In this document: piece after piece, positions 56,787-64,000 of the stretch
Numbering within the stretch: the first letter of the stretch is position 1
Layout of the letters: every line of letters starts with the position of its first letter
NCBI RefSeq assembly: GCF_005671395.1
Contig: NZ_CP040428.1
Span: forward strand, 124,001 to 188,000
Direction: 5' to 3'
Source of the DNA: Jejubacter calystegiae
GTDB taxonomy: Bacteria; Pseudomonadota; Gammaproteobacteria; Enterobacterales; Enterobacteriaceae
Length of the DNA stretch: 64,000 bases
Notes under the pieces: model-generated
Database searches by the model: none
What the model was told of the DNA's origin: nothing
What the model saw: the letters and a program-made list of their open reading frames with translations, nothing else
Program-made: the position numbers and the translations under genes

Positions 56787-57503
56787 TTACTGCCCGCCTG
56801 CCGTCAGCTTCTTGTGCTGATCCAGGAAGGCCTTCAGCTCTTTCGGCCCCTGATAGCCCGGAATCAGCGAGCCGTCGTTCAGGACCATCGCTGGCGTGCC
56901 CTGAACCCCGAACTGAACGCCCAGCGCATAATGCTGAGTGAGGTCGATATCACAGCTGGCGGCCGCGACTTTTCCGCCCTTCATCGCGCTATCAAAGGCC
57001 TTACGCGGATCGCTGGCGCACCAGATGCTCTTCATATCGCTCTCGGCCTGACTCTGGGGCCCCTGGCGCGGGAAAGCGAGATAGCGCACCGTGATGCCCA
57101 GAGCGTTATAGTCGCTCATCTCTTCATGCAGCTTGCGGCAGTAGCCGCAGGTGATATCGGTGAAAACCGTGATAACGTACTGCTCTTTCGGCGCCTTATA
57201 GACGATCATCTCTTTGCTCAGGGCGTTCAGCTTGCCCATCAGCAGCTTATTGGTCACGTTGACCGGCTGGCCGCCGCTCACATCATACAGCGGCCCCTGT
57301 AGCAGGTGCTTGCCGTCTTCCGTGATATAGAGCGCGCCGCTGTTGGTTAATACGGTTTTCAGACCGGGCACCGGCGCGTCTTTAATCTCTGCCTGCCCCA
57401 TTCCCAGTTTGCTCAGGGTCTGTTTAATGGCAGCGTCATCAGCGTGGGCGGCGCCAGCAAAGGTAGCGGCCAGCAGCGAAAAGAGTACAAGACCTTTTTT
57501 CAT
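56787..57503 (-). CDS. dsbC: DsbC, periplasmic disulfide isomerase
   Basis: Periplasmic thiol isomerase that repairs wrong disulfide bonds and is kept reduced by DsbD. Pre-protein of 238 residues with a signal peptide MKKGLVLFSLLAATFAGAAHA (cut at about 21). The N-terminal dimerisation domain covers about 22-80, and the thioredoxin domain has the CGYC active site in FTDITCGYCRKLH. A cis-proline lies in GVQGTPAMVL, and the second cysteine pair (WCASD..AASCDID) is conserved. The start at 57503 was chosen for the signal peptide; an in-frame ATG at 57530 would add nine residues. Confidence 0.96.
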   Translation of the reverse strand: MKKGLVLFSLLAATFAGAAHADDAAIKQTLSKLGMGQAEIKDAPVPGLKTVLTNSGALYITEDGKHLLQGPLYDVSGGQPVNVTNKLLMGKLNALSKEMIVYKAPKEQYVITVFTDITCGYCRKLHEEMSDYNALGITVRYLAFPRQGPQSQAESDMKSIWCASDPRKAFDSAMKGGKVAAASCDIDLTQHYALGVQFGVQGTPAMVLNDGSLIPGYQGPKELKAFLDQHKKLTAGGQ

Positions 57504-57530
57504 CAATAATCCTTTGTCGTGTTGAAGCAC

Positions 57531-58427
57531 TCACGCCCGCGGGTGGTGCTGTTGATGCAGCTGACGCAAACGCTCGGTCGCCACATGAGTATAAATCTGA
57601 GTGGTGGAAAGGTCGCTGTGTCCCAGCAACATCTGCACCACGCGTAAATCCGCACCGTGATTGAGCAGGTGGGTGGCAAACGCATGACGTAGTACATGAG
57701 GCGATAGCTTATCACCGTCAATACCGGCCAGCGCGGCATAATGTTTGATTCGATGCCAGAAAGTCTGGCGCGTCATCTGGCGCCCCCGCTGGCTGGGAAA
57801 CAGCACGTCGCTGGTCTGGCCGTTTAACAGCCAGGGGCGGCCATGGGTCAGATAGTTTTCCAGCCACCACACCGACTCTTCGCCCAGCGGCACCAGCCGT
57901 TCCTTATTCCCTTTACCAATCACCCGCACCACCCCCTGACGCAGGCTGACGTCGCTAAGCTGTAGCCCCACCAGTTCAGAAACGCGCAGTCCCGTGGCGT
58001 AGAGCAGCTCCAGCATCGCTTTGTCACGCAGCTCCAGAGGCTGCTCCACCAGCGGCGCCTGAAGCAGACGTTCCACCTGAGCCTCGCTCAAATCTTTGGG
58101 CAAACGCTGGGGAAGTTTTGGCGAAGAGAGTAGCGCGCTGGGATCGTCCGGGCGCATTTTTTCGCGATAGAGATACTGGAACAGGCGGCGCAGCGCGCTC
58201 AACAGACGGGCGGAACTGGTGGCCTTGTAGCCCCCTTCCACCCGTTCAGCCAGCAGCGCCTGAAGTTCCGGCGCACCGGCGCGCAGCAAATCGCTACCCT
58301 GATGATGCAGCCAGCAAACCACCGTTTTCAGGTCGCGGCGATAGGCGCTGAGCGTATTCTCCGCCAGGCTGCGCTCCAGCCAGAGCGCGTCGAGAAACTG
58401 TTCAATGCGGGCTAAATCCTGTTCCAC
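57531..58427 (-). CDS. xerD: XerD, site-specific tyrosine recombinase
   Basis: Recombinase that with XerC resolves chromosome dimers at dif under FtsK control. It has 298 residues, as in E. coli. The N-terminal SAM-like domain spans about 1-100. Catalytic residues: R in ATGLRVSEL (about 148), K in GKGNKERLVPL (about 172), H-x-x-R in SPHVLRHAFATHLL (about 244-247), H in LLGHSDLS (about 270), and the nucleophile Y in TTQIYTHV (about 279). First gene of the xerD-dsbC-recJ operon; divergent from fldB. Confidence 0.97.
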   Translation of the reverse strand: MEQDLARIEQFLDALWLERSLAENTLSAYRRDLKTVVCWLHHQGSDLLRAGAPELQALLAERVEGGYKATSSARLLSALRRLFQYLYREKMRPDDPSALLSSPKLPQRLPKDLSEAQVERLLQAPLVEQPLELRDKAMLELLYATGLRVSELVGLQLSDVSLRQGVVRVIGKGNKERLVPLGEESVWWLENYLTHGRPWLLNGQTSDVLFPSQRGRQMTRQTFWHRIKHYAALAGIDGDKLSPHVLRHAFATHLLNHGADLRVVQMLLGHSDLSTTQIYTHVATERLRQLHQQHHPRA

Positions 58428-58576
58428 TTTTGGCTCTCTTTTATACGCAGACCCGCATTATACCCAAATTTAAGCGCTATGCAGATTCACGCCCAGTCGC
58501 CTGAAGGATAAATGCATGCCGCCGGAATCTGATACACTTGCCGCCAGACACGTTGAATAACTGAGTAGTCATCGCT

Positions 58577-59098
58577 ATGAATATCGGCCTCTTTTATGGC
58601 TCCAGCACCTGTTATACCGAGATGGCGGCAGAGAAGATCCGCGACATTATCGGCCCGGAACTGGTCACCCTGCATAATCTTAAAGACGACGCCCCTGCGC
58701 TGATGGAGCAGTACGATGTATTGATCCTTGGTATTCCCACCTGGGACTTCGGTGAAATTCAGGAGGACTGGGAAGCCGTCTGGGACCAGCTCGATAGCCT
58801 GAATTTGCAGGGTAAAATTGTGGCCCTGTATGGCATGGGCGATCAGTTGGGCTACGGGGAATGGTTCCTGGACGCACTGGGTATGCTACATGACAGGCTG
58901 GCCCCCAAAGGGGTGGATTTCATCGGTTACTGGCCGACCGAAGGCTATGAATTTACCAGCCCGAAACCGGTTATCGCTGACGGTCAGCTGTTCGTGGGGC
59001 TGGCGCTGGATGAAACCAATCAGTATGACCTGAGCGATGAACGTATTCAGGTATGGTGTGAGCAGATTCTGGGAGAGATGGCGGAACGTCTCGCCTGA
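58577..59098 (+). CDS. fldB: FldB, flavodoxin 2
   Basis: Long-chain flavodoxin of 173 residues that carries electrons via FMN. The FMN phosphate loop is [12 protein letters not shown] near residues 4-15. The aromatic loops that flank the flavin ring are [13 protein letters not shown] (about 54-66) and [11 protein letters not shown] (about 93-103). The length equals E. coli FldB. Divergent from xerD as in E. coli, where it belongs to the SoxRS regulon. I did not find a convincing SoxS box in the 149-bp gap. Confidence 0.95.
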   Translation: MNIGLFYGSSTCYTEMAAEKIRDIIGPELVTLHNLKDDAPALMEQYDVLILGIPTWDFGEIQEDWEAVWDQLDSLNLQGKIVALYGMGDQLGYGEWFLDALGMLHDRLAPKGVDFIGYWPTEGYEFTSPKPVIADGQLFVGLALDETNQYDLSDERIQVWCEQILGEMAERLA

Positions 59099-59136
59099 TG
59101 AACGGCGGCGTCAGCCGCAATGCCCGACACCTGGAA

Positions 59137-59550
59137 TTACTCGCCCTGCAACCGACGGGTACGTAACAGACGGCGCAGATTGCGCCACTCCTCTTCCCGC
59201 AAACAATCCGCTGCCAGCCACAGCAGCTGGCGCTTGCGGGTTTCCGGACACTTAAGCCGCAACAGCATGCCGCCAGGCAGCGGCAACGGTCGGCCAGAAA
59301 ATTCCCAGACCTTACCCTGCCACCTCAGACGGTCATCGTCGAGCAGCGCCAGCTCTCCCTGACAGGCATGGATACGCCGCTGGCTACGCACGCAGTCGAA
59401 TACCACAAGGGCAATCAGCAGCAGCCAGATGGGCATATAGCTCAAAGGCCAGGGAAGCAGCAGAATGGCGGTCGCGACTATCCCATGCGCCAGCAGAGAG
59501 AGCCACTGCGCCTGCCAGGAGACCCGGAGATCACATTGCCACAGGACCAC
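59137..59550 (-). CDS. ygfX: YgfX (CptA), toxin-like inner-membrane protein
   Basis: Inner-membrane protein of 137 residues with two transmembrane helices ([18 protein letters not shown] and [16 protein letters not shown], within about 15-55) and a soluble tail ([18 protein letters not shown]). E. coli YgfX has been reported as the toxin of the YgfYX pair acting on FtsZ and MreB, and also as a partner in flavinylation; the role is debated. Overlaps sdhE by 20 bases. E. coli YgfX has 135 residues. Confidence 0.92.
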   Translation of the reverse strand: MVLWQCDLRVSWQAQWLSLLAHGIVATAILLLPWPLSYMPIWLLLIALVVFDCVRSQRRIHACQGELALLDDDRLRWQGKVWEFSGRPLPLPGGMLLRLKCPETRKRQLLWLAADCLREEEWRNLRRLLRTRRLQGE

Positions 59551-59797
59551 GTTCCTGGTTCCGCTGTTGAATCAACCGTACCATACGCAATAACTCCGCA
59601 TCCGCGGGCGCACCGTGATTCATCAACCAGTTGAAGAGGTCGGGGTCATCACACTCCAGCAAACGGACGAACAGCTGTTTGTCGGTATCGCTGAGGGTGT
59701 CGTATTCGTATTCGAAGAAGGGCATGATGGAGATATCCAGTTCACGCATGCCACGACGGCAAGCCCAGTGGATTCGGGCTTTATTATTGATATCCAT
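59531..59797 (-). CDS. sdhE: SdhE, flavinylation factor (CptB/YgfY)
   Basis: An 88-residue assembly factor that helps attach FAD covalently to SdhA and FrdA. The RGxxE motif is visible as [10 protein letters not shown] (about 13-22); the rest is the five-helix bundle with [18 protein letters not shown]. The length equals E. coli SdhE. It is followed with overlap by ygfX. It has also been described as the antitoxin CptB. Confidence 0.96.
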   Translation of the reverse strand: MDINNKARIHWACRRGMRELDISIMPFFEYEYDTLSDTDKQLFVRLLECDDPDLFNWLMNHGAPADAELLRMVRLIQQRNQERGPVAM

Positions 59798-59960
59798 ACT
59801 CTCTTACCTGCTTAACAGACAGTTGGGTGACGGCAGATAGTGTAACTGTTTTTTTGCTATTTCCATTACTGAATGTTGCATCCTGCGCTGAATTTCCGTG
59901 AAATATTTTCGCTACTGGCGCATTTTTGCACCACTTTGCGTACCCGGCCGCAGTATCCAT

Positions 59961-60220
59961 GAAGGGCATTTGCCCAAGATAATTCGAGTTGCAGGACATA
60001 TCTACTACAGGCAGATATGAACGTGCTTCAGCACGGCCCCGAAGGGGCGAGGCCCGCCAGGGCCTCGTAACGCGGCAAGTGAGTGACAAACCGGTTTACC
60101 GGTTTGAACCTGGCCCACAGGGTGAGCCGAAGGCTCATCATCCCTGGGAGCATAGACAACTATGTGACCAGGGTGAATGCGCATAGCCAACACACCTGCG
60201 GCTCGAAGTATGAAGGGCAC
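59961..60220. repeat. ERIC-like imperfect palindromic repeat
   Basis: About 260 bp upstream of ygfZ. The ends are inverted repeats (ATAATTCGAGTTGCAGG near 59,979 and CCTGCGGCTCGAAGTAT near 60,195). An inner part CCCTGGGAGCATAG..CTATGTGACCAGGGTGA resembles the ERIC core (GAGCTTACATAAGTAAGTGACTGGGGTGAGCG). Further palindromes lie within (CCGGTTTACCGG; CCCCGAAGGGG). GAAGGGCA flanks both ends in the same orientation. Probably a dispersed intergenic element; copy number is not visible here. It leaves little room between it and ygfZ for a promoter. Confidence 0.7.
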
Positions 60221-60307
60221 AAATCGCGCTATCAAAGCGCTTGCATTGACAGGCGGCTCTTTTACCATTAGGTGATATTCATCACGAGTCAACTTTGGGA
60301 CTTTGCT

Positions 60308-61294
60308 ATGGCTTTCAATCCGTTTCCTCCCCGCCAACCCGGGGCCAGCGCGCGTCTGCCCCTTACGCTGATGACCCTTGACGACTGGGGGTTGGTGACT
60401 GTTTCCGGCCCGGACAGCGAAAAGTATCTGCAGGGGCAGGTCACTGCTGATATCGCCCTGATGACGGAAAACCAGCACTTACTGGTGGCGCACTGCGATC
60501 CCAAGGGCAAAATGTGGAGCAACCTGCGACTGTTCCGCCGCCATGATGGCTTCGCCTTTATTGAGCGCCGCAGCGTGCGTGACGCACAGCTTGCCGCCCT
60601 GAAAAAATATGCCGTTTTCTCGAAAGTCACCATCGAAGCAGACGACAACACCGTTCTGCTTGGCGTGGCCGGTTTCCAGGCGCGATCGGCGCTGACCAGT
60701 CTGTTCGGCACGCTGCCGGATGCCGATACGCCGCAGGTAAACGATGGGGATACCCAACTGATGTGGCTGCCGTGGCCCGCGGAACGTTTCCTGATCGTCA
60801 CCGATGCCGCAGGCGCGGAACGGTTAACGGAATCGCTACGCGGTGAAGCCCAGCTCAATAACAGCGACCAGTGGCTGGCGTTGGATATAGAAGGCGGCCT
60901 GCCGGTGATCGACAGCGCCAACAGCGAGCAATTTATTCCCCAAGCCACCAACCTACAGGTGATGGGCGGCATCAGCTTTAAAAAAGGGTGCTATACCGGC
61001 CAGGAGATGGTGGCGCGTGCTAAATTCCGCGGCGCCAATAAACGCGCGCTGTGGCTGCTGGAAGGTCAGGCCGGGCGGGTGCCGGAATCCGGGGAAAGCA
61101 TGGAGCTGAAGATGGGCGAAAACTGGCGCCGTACCGGTACCGTACTGGCTGCCGTGCGCCTGGACGACGGTCGACTGCTGGCGCAGGTGGTCATGAACAA
61201 TGATATGGAAGAGGGAAGCCTGTTCCGGGTTCATGAAGACGAAGGCGGCGAACTGACCATCGCTCCCCTGCCCTATACCCTGGTTGAAGAGTAA
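60308..61294 (+). CDS. ygfZ: YgfZ, folate-dependent Fe-S cluster assembly factor
   Basis: Tetrahydrofolate-binding protein of the GcvT fold that supports maturation of [4Fe-4S] enzymes such as MiaB. The signature KGCYTGQE with its reactive cysteine appears in [20 protein letters not shown] near 223-242. The length is 328 residues against 326 in E. coli. The start [11 protein letters not shown] matches E. coli MAFTPFPPRQP; an upstream in-frame GTG at 60272 is ignored. Followed by a short GC hairpin. Confidence 0.96.
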   Translation: MAFNPFPPRQPGASARLPLTLMTLDDWGLVTVSGPDSEKYLQGQVTADIALMTENQHLLVAHCDPKGKMWSNLRLFRRHDGFAFIERRSVRDAQLAALKKYAVFSKVTIEADDNTVLLGVAGFQARSALTSLFGTLPDADTPQVNDGDTQLMWLPWPAERFLIVTDAAGAERLTESLRGEAQLNNSDQWLALDIEGGLPVIDSANSEQFIPQATNLQVMGGISFKKGCYTGQEMVARAKFRGANKRALWLLEGQAGRVPESGESMELKMGENWRRTGTVLAAVRLDDGRLLAQVVMNNDMEEGSLFRVHEDEGGELTIAPLPYTLVEE

Positions 61295-61302
61295 CGTAAC
61301 CG

Positions 61303-61320
61303 CCCCCCGCAAGGGGGGCT
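61303..61320. terminator. GC hairpin between ygfZ and yqfA
   Basis: GCCCCCC-GCAA-GGGGGGC in the gap between two convergent genes. No T-run follows on either side, so it may only weakly end transcription. Confidence 0.45.
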
Positions 61321-61324
61321 GGTA

Positions 61325-61978
61325 TCAGCGGACATAGAGATAAATCGCCAGGAAATGGCAGACGCTACCGCCCAGTACGAAGCCATGCCAGATGGCGTGG
61401 TTATAGGGAATACGCCGACAGACGTAAAAGATAACGCCCAGCGAATAGACCAGGCCACCTACCGCCAGTAGCGTCACGCCGCCCACGGATAGCCTGATGG
61501 CCAGTTGATAAACCACAATCAGCGACAGCCAGCCCATCACCAGATAGGTGATTACCGACAGTATCTTAAAACGGTGGGCGATAGTGAGCTTGAACAGAAT
61601 TCCTAACAGCGCCAGGCTCCAGATAACGATCATCAACCCGTGAGCCAGCGGGGAATCCAGTCCCACCAGCAGAAACGGCGTGTAGGTTCCGGCAATCAAC
61701 AAATAAATAGCGCAATGGTCAAACTTTTTCAGCCAGCGTTTGGCGCGCTCATGAGGTATCGCATGATAGAGTGTGGAAGCAAGAAACAGCAGGATCATGC
61801 TGCCGCCGTACAGGCTGTAGCTGGTAATAGCGGTGGCACCGGCGTTGGCATCTACCGCCTGAACCAGCAGCAGTACCAGTCCGACAATGCCGAAGACCAG
61901 GCCTATGCCGTGGCTAACGCTGTTGGCGATCTCCTCCGCCAGCGAGTATCCCTGAGCGATCAATGGTTTTCGGGCCAT
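61325..61978 (-). CDS. yqfA: YqfA (TrhA), hemolysin III family membrane protein
   Basis: Inner-membrane protein of 217 residues with seven predicted helices, of the PAQR/hemolysin III superfamily. The motif [10 protein letters not shown] lies near residues 16-25 and [12 protein letters not shown] near 64-75; the histidines of the superfamily (H in SHG, H in YHA, and H in [15 protein letters not shown]) suggest a metal site. E. coli TrhA (YqfA) contributes to membrane energetics/fatty-acid homeostasis; the exact activity is unsettled. It follows ygfZ in E. coli as well. Confidence 0.94.
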   Translation of the reverse strand: MARKPLIAQGYSLAEEIANSVSHGIGLVFGIVGLVLLLVQAVDANAGATAITSYSLYGGSMILLFLASTLYHAIPHERAKRWLKKFDHCAIYLLIAGTYTPFLLVGLDSPLAHGLMIVIWSLALLGILFKLTIAHRFKILSVITYLVMGWLSLIVVYQLAIRLSVGGVTLLAVGGLVYSLGVIFYVCRRIPYNHAIWHGFVLGGSVCHFLAIYLYVR

Positions 61979-62169
61979 ACGAGTTGCGACTCCGCGGGTA
62001 TGATGACGAAAAAATCAGCGCCCCCAGCATAACCGCAAATAATTCCAGCGAACAACTGTTAGCTCAAAATAATTGTGTGACTGCCTGTAACTGTCAGCGC
62101 TCCGCATCGCGTCAGCCTGCCTTTTCCTTTACAATCAGACCATTGTAGACCCTAACCGGAGACCCCGAA

Positions 62170-62769
62170 ATGACCGCCACCGCCACCCCCGATGCCCTGC
62201 ACCAGGTTATCGCCTTCCTGATGGAGCTGGATAAGCTCAAACAGGTGGAGCGGCGAACCCGGCTTATCGGCAACAGCCGCCATGAAAACTCCGCCGAACA
62301 CAGCTGGCATCTGGCGATGGGCGCACTGAGCCTGTACCCGTTCGCGCCGCAGGGGGTCGATATTGGTCGGGTCGTGAAAATGGCGCTGCTTCACGACATC
62401 GTGGAGATCGACGTGGGTGACGTACTGGTCTACGATCTGGCAGGCCGCGAAGCGGTGGAAGAGCAGGAAGCCCGGGCCGCCGAACGTCTTTTCGGGTTAC
62501 TGCCCCAGCCCATGGCGGGCGAGTTTCTGCTGCTCTGGCAGGAATACGAAGCGGGTGAAAGTCTGGATGCCCGCTTTGCCGGCGCTCTGGATCGCGTCCT
62601 GCCGGTGTTGCAGAATCTGCATAATGAAGGCCGCAGCTGGCTGGAAAATAATATTGCTCTGGAGCAGGTTATACAGCGTAACGCCCACGTAGCCGACACC
62701 CTGCCCGAGCTGTGGCACTATGTGGAAGGCCAGCTTCAGATTGCTCAGCAGAAAGGCTGGCTGCGTTAA
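62170..62769 (+). CDS. HD-domain hydrolase (YfbR-like)
   Basis: An HD-superfamily protein of 199 residues (HD_3 type). The metal ligands lie in RHENSAEHSWHLAMG (about 37-51) and the HD pair LLHDIVEIDVGD (about 77-88). E. coli YfbR, a 5'-deoxynucleotidase, is a relative, but the two are not close enough to claim the same reaction. No E. coli counterpart lies at this position, where yqfB is found. A RpiR-type regulator follows 24 bases later. Confidence 0.82.
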   Translation: MTATATPDALHQVIAFLMELDKLKQVERRTRLIGNSRHENSAEHSWHLAMGALSLYPFAPQGVDIGRVVKMALLHDIVEIDVGDVLVYDLAGREAVEEQEARAAERLFGLLPQPMAGEFLLLWQEYEAGESLDARFAGALDRVLPVLQNLHNEGRSWLENNIALEQVIQRNAHVADTLPELWHYVEGQLQIAQQKGWLR

Positions 62770-62793
62770 AGCCGCCGCAAGAGGAATAGCCAC

Positions 62794-63522
62794 GTGTCGA
62801 TGTTCACCCATGCCGCCATCGCCAGCCTCAATAACCTGGAGATGACGGTCTACCACTTTGTCATTAAAAATCGCGACAAAGTGATGTACATGACCATTCG
62901 CGAGCTGGCGGAAGCGGCAGGGGTTTCCACCACCACGGTGTTACGCTTCTGCCGTAAGCTTAACTGCGATGGCTATTCCGAATTCCGTATTCGCTATAAG
63001 CTCTGGCTGGAGCAGAATACGCCACAGCAGGATATTTTCGCCGTGGGTGAAATCATCCGCTATTTTAACAGCATCAATACCGCCGAATTTGATACCCTGC
63101 TCGATCGCGCCGCCGAGATTATTCTTGCTTCTGAGCGCATTATTTTCGTTGGCGTAGGCACTTCTGGCGCCATGGCGAAATATGGCGCCCGCTACTTTTC
63201 TAATATGGGGAAATTCAGTAATCATATTGATGACCCTTATTTCCCGATCACCAGCGATATGGCCCGTAATGCGCTGGCTATCGTGCTGTCGGTTTCCGGC
63301 GAAACCGAAGAGATTCTGCGCTTCGCCAGCCAGTTCAGCCTGCACCACTGCAAGGTGCTCTCGGTCACCAGCCACGACGGTTCACGACTGGCAAAGCTGG
63401 CCGATTTTAATATCTCGTGGCACATCCCCCAGACCCGCCTTGACGGCGGTTATGACATCACCACCCAGATCCCGGTTATCTATATCCTGGAATCGCTTGG
63501 CCGCCGACTGGTCAGAAAATAG
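62794..63522 (+). CDS. RpiR/MurR-family sugar-phosphate regulator
   Basis: Transcription regulator of 242 residues. The N-terminal HTH_6 domain (about 1-77) contains TIRELAEAAGVSTTTVLRFCRKLN, and the C-terminal SIS domain (about 100-230) contains FVGVGTSGAMAKYGARYFSN and SVSGETEEILRFA, which bind sugar phosphates. The next gene is bglA, so it likely controls uptake or use of beta-glucosides or a related phosphosugar; this is inferred from position. The GTG start (62794) is favoured since AGAGGA lies at the right spacing; ATG 62800 is possible. Confidence 0.82.
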   Translation: MSMFTHAAIASLNNLEMTVYHFVIKNRDKVMYMTIRELAEAAGVSTTTVLRFCRKLNCDGYSEFRIRYKLWLEQNTPQQDIFAVGEIIRYFNSINTAEFDTLLDRAAEIILASERIIFVGVGTSGAMAKYGARYFSNMGKFSNHIDDPYFPITSDMARNALAIVLSVSGETEEILRFASQFSLHHCKVLSVTSHDGSRLAKLADFNISWHIPQTRLDGGYDITTQIPVIYILESLGRRLVRK

Positions 63523-63679
63523 CGAATAAAAAAACAGGGTGTTTTTTATAAGTAACATGTCACTTTTTCTGCTATTTGTTATAGCGTGACTTTTTATTTC
63601 TCTTTGCTAGACTCGGCCTCAACAGCAATAATCAGGCTGGTTTATCACCTTATAATTTAATTATATTTACGGTATCTGA

Positions 63680-64000
<321 letters not shown>

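Overview
The window is chromosomal DNA from a member of the Enterobacteriaceae. Many proteins match Escherichia coli gene products almost residue for residue, and the outer gene order follows the E. coli backbone: aas, omr, galR, lysA, lysR, ygeA at the left, then kduD and yqeF, and at the right tRNA-Gly(CCC), ygeR, lysS, prfB, recJ, dsbC, xerD, fldB, ygfX, sdhE, ygfZ, yqfA and bglA. I cannot name the genus. Pectin-oligomer uptake, p-hydroxybenzoate hydroxylation and a large secreted adhesin would suit a plant- or environment-associated species.

Layout. (1) 0-5.7 kb: backbone genes for phospholipid repair, galactose control, lysine synthesis and amino-acid racemisation, with a single Omr small RNA. 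(2) 5.8-15.6 kb: an oligogalacturonide module. It holds the porin kdgM, the ABC importer togMNAB, oligogalacturonide lyase ogl, kdgF and kduD. Each transcription unit has KdgR-type palindromes upstream (two of them perfect matches to the consensus as I recall it), so the set looks like one KdgR regulon. A YbdG-type mechanosensitive channel lies inside it. (3) 15.9-24.9 kb: a thiolase (yqeF), an efflux pump with its TetR repressor, ybaA, then a sodium/sugar symporter with a CRP site and a GalR operator upstream, followed by a cNMP/CBS/DUF294 protein and a DEDDh exonuclease. Two tiny overlapping genes lie next to them. (4) 25-32.2 kb: an aromatic operon (pobA, an Old Yellow Enzyme, a PobR-like AraC regulator), a DUF1176 protein, a TetR/hydrolase pair with two matching operators, and a MetQ-like lipoprotein.

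(5) 32.3-50.4 kb: the most striking part. A five-gene minus-strand locus encodes a ~2,050-residue type I-secreted adhesin with ~680 residues of Ser-Asp repeats, its own TolC-like, ABC and HlyD secretion proteins, and a ~1,020-residue protein that joins an alpha/alpha-barrel-like domain to a GT4 glycosyltransferase. I infer that the glycosyltransferase modifies the Ser-Asp repeats, in parallel with the SdgA/SdgB enzymes that glycosylate staphylococcal Sdr proteins. An A-rich regulatory region separates this locus from a divergent classical autotransporter. The block ends in a decayed IS3-family element next to tRNA-Gly(CCC) (glyU), the locus beside which E. coli carries the ETT2 island.

(6) 51.3-64 kb: backbone housekeeping genes, including prfB with its programmed frameshift. 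The yqfB position before bglA is taken by an HD-domain hydrolase and an RpiR-type regulator. Two long imperfect palindromic intergenic repeats, one ERIC-like, lie upstream of lysR and of ygfZ. All functional assignments come from sequence recognition without database searches.
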